DNA of 64,000 bases, from positions 1 through 64,000 of the forward strand of contig JAENRP010000254.1 in NCBI GenBank assembly GCA_024741835.1, written 5' to 3'. Origin of the DNA: Diplocarpon mali. Taxonomy: Eukaryota > Ascomycota > Leotiomycetes > Helotiales > Drepanopezizaceae. The notes under the pieces were generated by a model, which had not been told where the DNA came from, searched no databases, and was given only the letters and a program-made list of their open reading frames with translations. Below, piece by piece: positions 10,870 to 24,722 of this stretch (the first letter of the stretch is position 1; each line of letters opens with the position of its first letter). The position numbers were made by a program, and so were the translations under genes.

Positions 10870-11062
10870 AACTGATGAGGAGTGGTAACTGAGGCGCCCG
10901 GCTGAAGCTGATCATCTGTGCGGGAGGCTGGCGGGACGAGACCTTGACCTTCGAAACCCAGAATGTAACAAGGCGAGAAACAACTACGAGCGGATCTAAA
11001 TGTTTGCCGCTGACAAGAGCATCGCCTGCGGATGGGCTCGAATCGACTTGTAGCAATCGATT

Positions 11063-12098
11063 TCAGCCAGGGCATGATCTCCTCCTGGTACCTGGGCCCC
11101 ATTTCAGCCTGTCAGATAACCATTCCGCGACTCGCAAGAGAAAGCTTGGGTTTGGAACAAAATGCAAACATCCAACTGCCAATCTGAAGATGGGATCGAT
11201 CTCATTGTTCCGGCCACCGTTGAACATCCGCCATTTTCCCTTGGGAAGTTCTCGGTAGAATGATATCCTTGCTCGAACAATGCAGGGACAGCTTTTCAGA
11301 TGCCCATCAGCATCGTTCCACAGGATATGGAGCATAGCCATTGGAGTTGTTCAATTATACGCTATAGCAGTATTGAATGTCCCAGGCGGGCTGAATTTGA
11401 GAGCGCGGTTTCAATGGGACTTTCGGGGCCGCCGCCTCGTCCCATTGCAGATCTCCAATCGAGACCTGGGTCGATGCCATTCCACGCGCCGTAGCATTTC
11501 CATCGGTATCATTATGTGCGCTTCGGAAGCTGGAGTGTGAAGCCAGGGAATCACGCGCAGCAGCTCATTAATCTCCGCCCATTTCTCATCTACGTCCCTG
11601 AACGAAAGGATTCTAGTGTCAAGTTCTGGATCATCGTTTACGTGCGCATCTTCATGCTCCGAGGTAATGGTGATATCGCGTATCTTGGGAAACATGGAGC
11701 TCTCTACTAGCACGTCAAGCAGATACTGGGTATATTGACGGACCGGCTCATGGCAGGTGAGATCCGGGCTCGGATTGAAATGAAAGGGTCGGTGTCGGTC
11801 TCGAAAGCCTTGCGCCTTCATAGAACGATTTTCCCACCAGTCTTAGAGAGGCGATTGTCTGTCGAGATGTCGCGTATAGCCGGAAAATATCAATATTGTT
11901 GTCGGATCGGCTATCTTGAACTGAAAGTGTGTCATCATTTCTCACAGGCATTCGGTTGTCACTGACGGCGTAGTGAAAGGCCGCACTGTAGGCCAGACCT
12001 ACCAGGTCGAAAATGATGTCTAAAAGATTAGTGCTCAGCAGCTTGACGTGAGAGTTTGTAGTTGAAGTAAAGGGGTTCTGTGGCCGCGCCTTTAGCAT
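11063..12098 (-). pseudogene. F-box-like protein gene, broken
   Basis: The reading starts at 12098 with LLSTNLLDIIFDLVG (F-box-like) followed by IFRLYATSRQTIASLRLVGKSFYEGA, a block typical of fungal F-box-like proteins. Near 11795-11805 the frame must shift by one base to continue in the long frame 11821-11411 (FPKIRDITITS...VDEKWAEINELL). That frame then runs through two in-frame TGA codons (about 11413-11411 and 11356-11354) into a further 90 codons ending at 11063 (FRLAVGCLHFVPNPSFLLRVAEWL). One frameshift plus two stops in an otherwise coherent reading suggests a recent pseudogene; a short unrecognised intron could explain one of the breaks but not all. Proteins of this type would recruit substrates to SCF ubiquitin ligases. 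Confidence 0.5.
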
Positions 12099-13410
12099 GG
12101 GCGTGGGTTATTATCGCTGCAGTGAGCCTGTGAGGCTGTTGATGTTGCTGGAGGTTCGATGTTAATCGAGATGTTCACCCGCTTCTAGACAGCATGTCAC
12201 TTCACTTACGGGCTTCTACTTGCCTGCCATCTTGAATATGTATTACTCTCAAACTAGCTATATGAATTTCCATTTATCACATTCATGGGTGTGGACGAAG
12301 AGGAAATGTACATCGGGGCACTTTCACTGTACCGAGTTAGGGCCGCGTGCCTGATGGAATTTTTGAATCCTCGCGAGTAAATCTGCTTTATTCAACCTAG
12401 CAGCATTCTTTTCTATGAAAAGAATATTTCGAACAAGTCTTATAATCTGTGCATAAACTTTGAGGTTTAAACAACAAAATCCACGCGATATGCACGTTAC
12501 GTTGTTACTCGTCCAGCTTCTGAATTGAGCCAGCGTCTCTTGGCAGACGCAGCCTAATGAAGCATTTCTGGCCGAGACTCGAACATATAGTTTTGTGAAA
12601 ACCTGTATGGTGTATATCTCTCTTGTTTGCGAGGAGGATGATTGGAAAATAGAGAAGGCGCGATTTTATTTACTATGTGAAGCATTAGGTAGAGATGGCA
12701 ATTAGCACTAGTCAAGTGGAATATCTTTCGATACATATCGGAAGTAACTCCTGATCATGTCGGTCCGGCGCTCTTGTAGTCTGATAGGCTGATACTTGGG
12801 CACAGGTACCACTACTGAGGTGGCAATGAGGTAGCAGCGAGATGGTATATTCTTCTAATCTCGGCCAGCCGGCGTCCACGATACTAAATTTTATAGTTGC
12901 CGTTGTAGTAGTGTGACCATCTGCTGGGACTCAGGGTGCCGCGGCCGTGGACGAAGTACAGGATGGTTTTACCTCAAGCTGCTGACTATCGTATTGCTTT
13001 ACGAAAGGGTTACCGTACTCCGCAAGTCTTCCAAATGTCTGTGGCTGATGTATGCCGACAAGATCTTGTGGCGAATATAAGCTGATAAGACTGACCGCAT
13101 CGGAAATGAAGAAATTGGTAATTATGAATGACATATTTCATATCCGATGGGAAGGCGAAAGTAAACAAAGCCGAAGCGAGCACAAGATCCGACGTTGTCA
13201 AACGGATGCCGTGTAAAATTGTGGGCAGCCGGAGCCACATCGGAGAGCCCGCACGAAGGTATCCCGCACAGAGATGAGCCGTTCTGTGGGTCCCCCCGCT
13301 ATTTCAGCAAACCATACCACCTCGAAGAACAACTTCTCCTCACAAGTAATAGCTTTTCCATTTCAATTTTTCAATTGAATATCGATAGATACAGAGCAAA
13401 AACCGTCATC
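12099..13410. other. Intergenic, upstream of the DAHP synthase gene
   Basis: No gene is supported. The last 100 bp before 13411 are A/T-rich and CA-rich, as in fungal 5' leaders. No TGACTC (Gcn4/Cpc1-type) site was noticed close to the start. Confidence 0.4.
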
Positions 13411-14706
<1,296 letters not shown>

Positions 14707-17100
14707 TTTTTCCTCATGTGAGATTCACATGCAGTGGAGTTCGGGGGACTATTTCCAGTGCTAGTGTGGTTCGGATATGCGAAAAGTCTTGCAATGGATT
14801 TGGGGGGCATCAAAAGCTTGCATGTAGAAATTTTGTTTCCATAGTATATAGACAAAAAGCGAAGGCACTATGCACAGCATTTATCCTTCAATGAATACCT
14901 CCATCTTGTTCGTAATGATTGCCGTCAGAGTTCTTTTTTTGTTTCTCTTTAGCATGATTCTTTCACCTCCCACTTTTTCAATTACACACCAGCAGGCCCA
15001 GACTGAGGGCACAATCTCGGATATACGTACGCGAGAACCACAGTCCTCTAAACTCGGTACAAATCCTCGATTCGTTCCTTTTCCAAACAGGCGTATCAGC
15101 AATCTCAATAGGCTGAGCCAGTTTGGGAGACAGATCCGCCTCTTTCCTCCCATGCCCTACGAGAGTCTAAACTTGGGAGTTTTGTTGGCCTCAATCGGTA
15201 AAAATTTCAGCCTTCGGTCAGTCCTATTTTTTTTGGCGGCGAATATCTCATTTGGGCGGGCTGAAGCCTACAGAAATCTATTGTTTATCAACTTCGAGGA
15301 TAAAGTTTTGAAGTACAACGTTTTGAAGTTTCGCACAAACACGGAGCGGGAGGAGAGGTGTTTTACAGAACATGTAGGAGCTGGACCTTGGGCTTTGGAA
15401 TTGGCCAAGTTTAAGCGAGAACCCCTCCCACGCTTGAGAAGCCTTTGAGCTCAATTCCCTATCTGATTTCGGTCCCTTGTGAGGAAACAGTAATGGTATT
15501 ATTTGATTACTGTCTTTCGGGTGAAAGGAGAATGTAAGAGAGCAGCTGTGTTTTAGCGTTTGGCATTGGCTGATTACACTAGAGTGTATGACAACAAGAT
15601 AGAAGTCAGAGGGAAAGGTTACAGACGATAACCTGTGTCGTGCATCTGAGTAGGGTAGAAGAAATATCTTCCGATGCTATTTTCAGGAATTCGCTATCAT
15701 TGTGCGAGGAGAATATGGTAGAGTGACCAGTCTTCAAGTGAAGCTAGATATGTAGAGCAGAATTTCCAGCCGATTTTGCTGGTCAATACTCGGTTTTCTC
15801 CCCCCCCAAAAGGACCACTTCACAACTGTAACAGAGGACGGCGCTACGTTCGCCAGCACACCTCTACCCCTCCCCTCACCCCTTCAAGAAAGAGTCAACT
15901 GACGAAACTTTTGCCGCCGCTATAGATTCCAAGACACTCAGCAAGTAATGGGTTAAGAAGCGTGCGAACATCACACGCGCTGTTTCTGTTCAGCCAGCTG
16001 CCCAAGGTCTCTCAAATTTCAAAGCCAGGGCTTACTTCCTATGAGCCAGCATATCCTCCAGACTCTGGATTTTACACAGCTGCTTTAGCCAGCGCCTCGC
16101 AGCAGTCTTTTATTGCAAGGTCTAGAAAAGATCAGCGTCTTCCGCTCGGCGAGTGTCTCTTCCTGAGGTGCTGATTGCTACTACTGCCGACGGTTGTTCT
16201 TCTGCAGTTACAATATACGAAAAGTTTTGTCTGGAGTCTACTGGACAGCAAGAACTCGCGAAGAAGACTAGAAGTGAGAAATCGCTTGCCGTGGAGAAGG
16301 ATGGTTAGATATACGCGGTGACATGGATTGGTTGAACAGATTTGCCTCTTGAGCCTTCTTTCGAAAAAGTCTTTTACGTCTGCATGAGACTTTCTTGTCC
16401 AATCTTCCGTGTCTGGCTGAACGAGGAGCAACACGGCTGCTACAGGAGATATGTAATTCGATTGATCATCTCGTATCCACTGGTAGCATGGATTCCGGGT
16501 TTTCCAAATGCGAATCGTATTGATATATGCCGGACTCATGAGTAGACACGCTCTTGGAATTGGTTACCCGGATTGTAGTCGATTAGTCCGACTGCTATAT
16601 GGCTGAGCTACTAGCTAGAGTATACCTATTCAGCGTTCGCAAATTGCCATTGGCGAAAATGCTCATGTTGGAAACACTCTCGTGAGCTTGATTTCAGCGG
16701 AACAGCGACATTTCCATGAAAACGGAACGCTAATTGCGCGACAATAGGCCCTGAGCCACCAGCATGGCTTTGATATCATCCACGTGATGTTTGTGTATCC
16801 TAACTCCCATACAAAACGAACAAAAAAGCCCAGGGTAGAATATTATGTTAGACATTTTCCCTTTTCAAACCTGATGAATCGGGATGTGAGCGATGCTTCA
16901 GCTCACGTGATAATGATCCAACGATTTGGTGTTGGCCAATCACAGCCAGCCAAATCTAAGCCGTTCCCTCCCGGAATAACTTAGAAATCCGATCAACTGT
17001 TGTCGCTGATTCCATCATCCTCAACCACGACCCTTACCACTCAATTGAGTTGTACCCTCTCCTGCGAAGGTATTCAAGGTTGAGGTCTATCGCTCCGAAT
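14707..17100. other. Intergenic between DAHP synthase and CYT1
   Basis: A 192-codon frame (14870-15448, +) starts 164 bp after the DAHP synthase stop but has no domain and a frame-typical hydrophobic start only; I do not call it. Other frames are short. A CCAAT box near the right end is listed separately. Confidence 0.4.
16936..16942 (+). promoter_or_regulatory. CCAATCA box upstream of CYT1
   Basis: CCAATCA lies 159 bp before the CYT1 start codon. In fungi the HAP/CBC complex binds this pentamer and activates respiratory genes, including yeast CYT1. The match is seen directly; its use here is inferred. Confidence 0.45.
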
Positions 17101-18334
17101 ATGTTGGCTAGATCAAGTCTGCGCTCGACGCGCGCGCTCGGGGCGGTTCGGAATGGGGCGGTCCACACATCGAAGGTACGACAATACACACTTGATGGAA
17201 GAAGGGTTGCAGGGAAGGATGAGAGATGGAAATGGGTGGATCTGGGCTGGACCATGTGCTGATAACTTACCTGATAGCGTGCCGCCTCTTCCTCGAGTTC
17301 CAGTATTGCCGATTCGCCTTTCCGTATGAACGTGGCTACAGCTGCTGCTACAGCTGTCGCTGCTGGCTCTATCGGCTGGTACTATCATCTCTATGGTACC
17401 GAGTTACAGGCCATGACACCGGTTGAAGAAGGGTAAGCTCTCCTTGTCATATATTTGGATAAGAGCAGATGTCGGACGAATGGGGGATTCCAACATCCTC
17501 TACTGCTACGTACGCCCAATAGACAAATCGGAGTACTGACTCCTGGAACTAGTCTTCATGCCACTCCATATCCCTGGGTCCACGCCAAATGGACAAAGAC
17601 TTTCGACCATCAAGCGTAAGAAATTCTATGCCCGAATCGAGCTTCAGTTGACAATGTACAGCCTGCGCCGTGGTTTCCAAGTCTACCAAGAAGTCTGCTC
17701 CTCGTGCCACTCTCTCAGCAGAATCCCATACCGATCATTGGTAGGTGTCACCCATACAGTCGATGAGGCGAAGGCAATGGCGGAAGCGAACGAGTATGAC
17801 AATGAGGACCCCAACGACCAGGGTGAGATTGAAAAGCGACCTGGAAAACTCTCCGACTACCTCCCATCTCCTTACAAGAATGACGAAGCCGCTCGTGCTG
17901 CCAATAATGGTGCTCTACCCCCCGATTTGAGTTTGATCATCAAGGGTCGTCATGGCGGCTGCGATTACGTCTTCAACCTGTTAACCGGATATCCTGATGA
18001 AGTCCCGGCGGGAGCCAAGCTTCCAGATGGACTGAACTTCAACCCATACTTCCCTGGCACTGGAATTGCCATGGCCCGAGTTCTTTACAATGAGCTCGTC
18101 GAGTACGAAGATGGAACCCCAGCTTCAACATCACAAATGGCGAAGGATGTTACAGAATTCTTGAACTGGGCTGCAGAGCCAGAGATGGATCAGAGAAAGA
18201 AGATGGGACTGAAGGTCTTGGCAATCTCGTCAGTGCTGTTTGCTTTGAGCGTTTGGGTCAAGAGATACAAGTGGTCCTCCGTCAAGACGAGGAAGATTGT
18301 TTACAACCCACCTAAGGGACCTAATGGCCATTAA
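17101..18334 (+). CDS. CYT1: Cytochrome c1, heme protein of respiratory complex III
   Basis: Exons 17101-17175, 17278-17432, 17553-17615 and 17662-18334 give 321 residues; introns are 102, 120 and 46 nt. The N-terminus ([21 protein letters not shown]) is a mitochondrial presequence, followed by a hydrophobic sorting segment ([18 protein letters not shown]) as expected for bipartite targeting to the intermembrane space. The covalent heme site is CSSCH at residues 110-114. Downstream are [28 protein letters not shown] and [17 protein letters not shown], which contains a candidate axial Met. A C-terminal membrane anchor ([20 protein letters not shown]) precedes the matrix tail. The protein passes electrons from the Rieske centre to cytochrome c. 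Length is normal and no defect was seen. Confidence 0.96.
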
Positions 18335-18976
18335 GTACATTTGGTTTTTATTTCCTTGGTTTCGCATGGAGCAGTTGGAGGGAATGTATGTTCTACTAGT
18401 GCTCATAACTGTATAAAGTGGCAGGGAGCAGGGTGGATATGCCTGCTTCAATTTGGAAGCTTGCGTTAGATGGTCTTAGACGTGCGCCTGTGCCAATTTA
18501 GAAATCACAAAAAATTCTCCTGGCCTCCCTCGTCATCAATTAATCAAGAGCTCATCTGCTTTCGGGGCGGCTTTTGAATTTCAATCTCAATCTGCGAGAG
18601 ACATACCACACCAAACAATAGTCAGGAAAATTTGAACTCTCCCAACTTTGAAGAATTTTAGGTGAGGAGAGATCGCGCGTGGGAGGAATCGGTATATCTG
18701 AGAGAAAAGTGCTTGATTGAACATTGGGGCAAATCAACAACGGCAGACAAAGGTCCTCGGCTAAAATTCTCAAATATTTCCTGTAGAGTTCGCCTTCATA
18801 CTTCCACAGACTTCGTAAACCATTACCTTTTCCTACCACCCTTTCCAATCCCAACTCGGGAGTGCGCAATCAAAATTTCAACGTGAAGCAGCGATTTGGA
18901 CCTATATTCTTTGTGCGAGCAGGAAGCTCGAAACCCGGAACGAACGATTTCAGTGCACGAACATAATCTGCTTCAT
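18335..18976. other. Intergenic between CYT1 and the glycosylase gene
   Basis: Presumed 3' UTR of CYT1 and 5' region of the next gene. No additional gene, repeat or RNA was seen. Confidence 0.4.
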
Positions 18977-21900
18977 ATGGCGGATCCGCAAAGAGTATGG
19001 GGCGATCTCGATATCAACAATCAAGCTAGAAGTAATGATGGAGGCGCCGCGAGTAGAGATCAAGAGTTCGAAGGAGGAGTACCTATTGGTGGTGTGGGAA
19101 CAATCATGAAGATGGAGATCCTGAGCTCGACGCAGGGGACAAATAGTCGGATTCTTAGCCAGTCCACGGTAAAAACAATGTGCCTACAGTATATGATGAA
19201 AATCGGTAGCTAACAGTTGGGCCACAGGGAACGCAATTTGATGCGCCTCCATCTAGCCAGCCGCGACCAGAAAGCTCCGACGAGGAAGCAGACCAAGAGG
19301 ATACTATGATGGGAGAGCCTGAACGCGACTCCATGGTCTCCCAGAAGCTGTTACTCGCAGAGCTTCTTCCGAAAAATACACCCAGAACCCAACACGATCT
19401 ACTCCAGGTCAAGACGAGCATCCAAGACTTTGCGCACGAACACCCGTTCTGGACAAAATCTCTCCTCGATGAGGACGAAGCACTCGAGTTTGAGCAAGAT
19501 GTTTTCGAGTTCGCTTATGCGGCAGGTCTGACATTCAATCTGGCTAAGATCGAGGTTATGCGCGCTATGGGGAAGTGGAAGGCGGCTAAGGGTCTGGCTT
19601 TAGGTGTGACTGAGCCGAATGACGGCTTCGAGTCTAGTGAGAGTGTGGGCGTGGTTGTACAAAGTATTGAAGAGGTCGGAAGAGGGAATGGGAATGCGAA
19701 GAAGAGGAAGAGAGATTTTCAAGTCGAGGAGAATGCTGGCAGTACTGCAGGAGCTGGTCGGTCGACAATGAAGAGACAGAAGAAGCGTGACAAGAAGAAG
19801 GCATTGGAGCCGAATACTATGCGAGCCCCGTGTGAAGAAGCCCTCAAAAAAGACGGGATTTTGGAAATCATCAGTGTGAAGCCTGTCGGAAGTGCGAAGC
19901 AGAAAGAAAAGTCCAAGAAAAAGCAAGGTCCGAAAACATCCTCCTATTTTGGACAGAGTGCCGCTATTCCCGAATCGAGATTACCGGCCCAAAAGACGCA
20001 GCCATCGTCGAAGCAGAGCATCAACAAGGAACCTGAACCGGTGGTCGGGCACTTAGCTGACGATAAAGAAGAACACAGCAAAGACAGGGGCGGCCCCGCA
20101 GAAACTGAGCAATTAGATGATAGTGAAAGAAAAAGACGCAAGAAGAAGAGAAATAAGAACCGTCTCTTATGTTCAGACACAGCCGCGGCAGAGCGAGCAG
20201 CAAGAATCTTGGCACGAGTTGATAAACCAAAGGAGCTTGCTCTTGAAGAGTTATCCTTTGAACCTACCTCGAAAGATGGTGTTCCCAAAAATCCGCCCAA
20301 GAAAAAGCGCCGAACTCGCACGAAGAGAGTTGCGGGGGCTGATGGGCACATCAACCTGGAAGGATCTGGTGCAGCTGACGATATTGATCCTGAGACTAAG
20401 CCCACAGATATTCAAGATCCGATCGAAACTGTTGATGAGCCGCCTGCCAAAAAGAAGTCTCGCAATCGGAAGAAAAAGGAAGACGCTTGGATTGAACAGC
20501 CCGGTGCCCTTGTCTTGTCAAAGCCTGCGTCCCATGAGGGAGTGCTGGCTTCAACAGCCGAATCGACAGGTATTCCAGGACAATCAGAAGCTATGGAGCA
20601 GCCAGCTGCTAAGAAGTCTCGCAATCGAAAACAGAAAGGAGACGCCGGAGCTGAGATTTCCAGTATCCCAGTCGATTCTGAACCTACGCCATCTCAAGCT
20701 CTACCAACTCAGGATTCAAGAGTAATCGAGGAACCAGTCAAGAAAAGACGCAAGGGAAAAGGTATCAAGTCAGAAGACAAGCCAGCACACGTCGACATGG
20801 GCGGCTTGGAGGAGCAAGCATCCAAAGAGCCTCTTTTTGACCTTCCGGATGCGAATTCTGAAAAAGAGAAGCGGAAGCTAAAGAAACGCAAGCGCTCTAT
20901 CACATCGTCAGCGGCTCTTGTTCATGATTCGAAGGAAGCGTTAAACTTCAACCACTCGTAGGAGATAGCCAGGCTTCTTCGGGTGGTGATATTGCGGTCC
21001 TGGTTGATCAGAGTAGTGTTGTGACGAATATGCAAGAGGGAAGTGTTATTTCTGATACTTGGGAAAAGGCCCGTTCGGCTCCTGTAGCCAATAGTGCTGA
21101 AGATGCAAACGTATCTTCTGGGCACAATGGACATGGATTCGTCCTAGGCTACTATAGTAACGAACATCATGATATGCCCAAGTCCGAGGAGCCAGTGGAA
21201 CGACTAATATTATCGATGAGAGGAGAATCGGAGCGAGAGACTCATGACATCGTATACAATTCCTCCGACAGCTTTATACCATCTTTGCCACCAGATGCCA
21301 CACAAAACGCTGCAGATGCAGAAGCCGACGACAGTGCCTCCGTATGGAGCATAACTCATTATGGCCCTCTGGACTGGGATCATAGTGGTGACGAGTTCGA
21401 AAAAATTCAAGTCAAGCGCAAAATTACTAGGAGATGCTCCAGTATCTCGCCTAGGGATAAAGCAAAAGTACAGGCTGCCTTCACGAGAGCTGCTACACTA
21501 ACGAAGCAGAAGCCGGAGCATAGCGTGCGTTCTGTAAGCAAGCCGCCTTGTGTTCGGCAAAAGCGTGATGCCCATGGCCGGTTTACGCCTAAAGCGATAT
21601 CACCGTTGGATGTGCTAACGCAGCAAAAAGAGGCGCCCATACTACCTCCCATGCCTATTGTTATAAAGCATACGGAATCTCGAAATAAAGAGGGCAATCT
21701 GCCTGCGTCTTCTGAGAGCAATCAAGGCTCGTCCGCTACAAGGAGAGATGCCAATGGAAGATTTGCGAAGAGGACAGTAGCAGTACAAGCTGAAAATGTC
21801 GCCTCCGACTTAGAAAACGCTGGGCTGGAAGTAGAGGTATCGTCTACTACGTCTTTTAATATAGCCATTTCTGCAAAGGCCAAACGAGCAAAGAGAGCCC

Positions 21901-22928
21901 CGGCTATGTCGCCATACTTCTCGCCTCCGGTCACACCTGTAAAGTTACGCAAGGCCACCAAGAAAGCAAAAGCTGGGCCAAATCCACTGAAAACACCGCG
22001 AAACGCCTCCTTGTCCCGGCCGCAGAGCCTTGAGAAAGATGATGACTCTATAACCCCGTCGCAAGGATCCGTCCGAAAACGCCATTCCGCCAAAGCAGTC
22101 TCCTGCATCCCATTCCCACCCCTCTCTGCTCCTCACTTCGGCCTTATTCAAGAGAAACTCGCTCACGACCCATTCCGGCTGCTCATCGCCGTTACTTTCC
22201 TCATCCGTACCCACGGAAAACACGCCATTCCCGTATTCTTCGAACTCATGGAGAAATACCCCACCCCTGAGGCTCTAGCTGCAGCAGAGAAAGATGACAT
22301 AGTGCACATTATCCGTCACTTGGGATTACAGAACCAGCGTGCTTCGACGTATCAGATGTATGCCAAGATCTGGGTCGAGGATCCTCCTATGAAAGACAAG
22401 CGCCACCCAGTCCGTGGTTATGCAGACTCCTCTGTCTCTGGTCGGTGTGTACGATGCCATGGATCACGTTTACGGGGCGCTGAATTTGCTGTGCTTTGCA
22501 ATTGCAATAGTAACATCAAGGGAGGCGAGATGATCTCGGACTCTGGTGACCGCTCGGCTTGGGAAATAGGCCACATGACACAAGGCCCCTACGCCATCGA
22601 TTCCTGGCGCATTTTCTGTCGAGACGTCCTCCGAGGCGTGGCTGAGGGCTGGAACGGCGAAGGAGCGGTTGAGGGGTTTCAGCCGGAGTGGATGCGTGTA
22701 CTGCCAGAGGATAAAGAGTTGAGAGCATACTTGCGCTGGATGTGGTTGAAGGAGGGTTTTTGTTGGGATCCTTTCACAGGGGAAAAAGAAGTGGCTGGGC
22801 AGGAGCTGATGAGGGCTGCGCTGGAGGGGAGAATCGCGTGGGATGATGAAGGTGGAATGAGGATTCTAGATGAAGTGATGGTCCTTGAGCCGGGGATGTC
22901 TCAAATAGGTGCAAATGTGGGACTTTAA
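18977..22928 (+). CDS. Long lysine-rich protein ending in an MBD4-like HhH-GPD DNA glycosylase domain (four exons proposed)
   Basis: Proposed exons are 18977-19168, 19228-20957, 21017-22444 and 22511-22928, giving 1255 residues. The C-terminus (about 1013-1200) matches MBD4-type glycosylases: HDPFRLLIAVTFLIRTHGKHAIPVFFELMEKYPT, IIRHLGLQNQRA, then GPYAIDSWRIFCRD with the catalytic Asp at 1147. Enzymes of this type remove T or U opposite G, the product of deaminated 5-methylcytosine or cytosine. The N-terminal 900 residues are mostly disordered and basic, with repeated AKK(K)SRNRK and RDAxGRF motifs. The 66-nt third intron keeps the frame open and could be missed; removing it restores SGRNIKGGEMISD. 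The second intron (59 nt, 20958-21016) joins two frames and is less sure: the alternative is two genes, 18977-20961 and one starting near 21030. The 19228-20957 exon has a folded-looking start (LLLAELLPKNTPRTQHDLL) of unknown function. Confidence 0.72.
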
Positions 22929-24722
22929 GAAGAAATGAGGCGATTTAATGTGAGATAGGGCACAGAGATGTATAATATTCAAGTTTATATGTGCAGAAAT
23001 AGGCACTTGTTTGTCGATAACAGGCCTGCAGTTAGGTGGGAGTTTTTCGCTGAAGCCCCTACCGCAACATCTTACATGTCAACACAGCTTGTGTTCCGCA
23101 ATGTACCACTCTGACCTTTGAGTTGAGCAAAATTCCAATTATGTGTGCTATAGCGCCACCTCTATTTACCCTCGAGCGCGTCTTGCAAACTGCACACTTA
23201 AATTAGTGCCTGGCAATTTTGGCACTGAATTTTTAAACTATCAAAACCTCGTTCACGAAACTTTGGACGTGTACTAGTCAATACTCAATAAAGATCCTAC
23301 CAACATACCTGTGAAACAATCTCAGGTCCCACTCCTTGCGATGGAGCCACTGCTTTTTTCTTGGGCTAACTCAATCAGCAGATTATTTCAAGGGAAAACA
23401 TTTTTATTCTGCTGAGCTGCGCCAGTTGCGGAACTATCTTTAGTAATTAAAACGAGAGTGCGAAAAGTATGCGAACGGTATATATCGTATACCAAGACAG
23501 CCCAGATAGAGAATCAGATCAGTGAATCTGGTTATGACCTTTCCAGAGGGCTGTACTGAGACCAAATCAACGTCGAGATCTGGGTGCTATTTGGCTAGGA
23601 TGAGAGCGCAACATAAAACACCGGAGTCGCATGTCTCCAACGTTTGTTTACTTGCGAGTGAGCAGTTTACTCGCGCACCCGGAGACGTGTTTTAGGCTTC
23701 ACGCGTTGGAGGTATCCAATTCGATTTTCAACGACCAAGTGTAAATATATTCCGCGATAACATAGCTCAGGCTTTTGCTAGTCATCTGCCAGGATCTGGA
23801 AGGCCCCGAGGAACTCTGAAGTTTATAATTGGAAACGAATCCCAGGTTCGATGACTTGCGACCATGGTTGGAGGAACCTATATCTAGAGGACTTGAAAAT
23901 CTGTACTCAGGCACAGGAAGGGAGCGGAACTTTTTCATCCTCAACTCACAGTCCTTGCTCCATGCCTGTCCTCGGTGTCCAGATCTTTGTTGGAATGTCG
24001 CTTACCAAATCACTAATCCGAGCTTTCAGAGGAAGATTGGGTCTTAAACATGACAGAATAACTACGACTAGACAGTCTTGATATGTACAGCTCTTGTCTA
24101 TTTCTTGATATGAATCGCCTCAATTTTGAGGAGCCGCTGCGTCGCTGATAGTATAAGCAAATCTGTTTTTCAATTTCTCAAAAAGACGCATCTTAAACTG
24201 CTCAAATATATGCGGAAATATTGAACTAATTATCTGGACTACGTATATTATATTTGAAATTTGTCGTGTAAAGATGGGTGAAAGTGCTGGGAAATTCTGG
24301 GCACTTTGAACAATTTTTTGGTAGTAGATATTCCAAAATTAAACCCATATTGTATCAGTACTTAAAAGTGCCAAAGTATTTTAGGCTATCAATGCTTACT
24401 TCATTCACGAAACGCACCCACGGAGTAAAATCATATAGGCGTTCTTTTGCATTCTTTTAGTTTCGCTTTTGTATCTACTTCTACTGCTACCTCCGTCTTT
24501 TACCCATTCCGCATCTCTCTGAAGCCATAACCAATTTATTGACTTCTTGTCCCATCTCAACCGACGAAAATACTTCTCGAGCTCCCCATTAGCAACCGCA
24601 GTCATTTAGGTGATGAAACACTTCTCTCAGATCCTCTTTTCCCGCACCTTTAGAATACTCCAGCTCAACATCAATATCATTTTCAACTTCAATTTCTCTA
24701 TCTCACTCTCCCAATGAAAAAC
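22929..24722. other. Convergent intergenic region between the glycosylase gene and GDB1
   Basis: No gene is supported. The stretch is AT-rich with short frames only. It holds both 3' ends (glycosylase on +, GDB1 on -). Confidence 0.4.

Noticed and set aside
10838..13317. Shared 14-mer TCAGCAAACCATAC at about 10842 and 13304
   Set aside because: A match of this length is expected by chance several times in a 64-kb window, and the flanks do not align.
14870..15448. 192-codon frame after the DAHP synthase gene
   Set aside because: Hydrophobic start only, no recognisable domain or homologous motif; more likely 3' flank.
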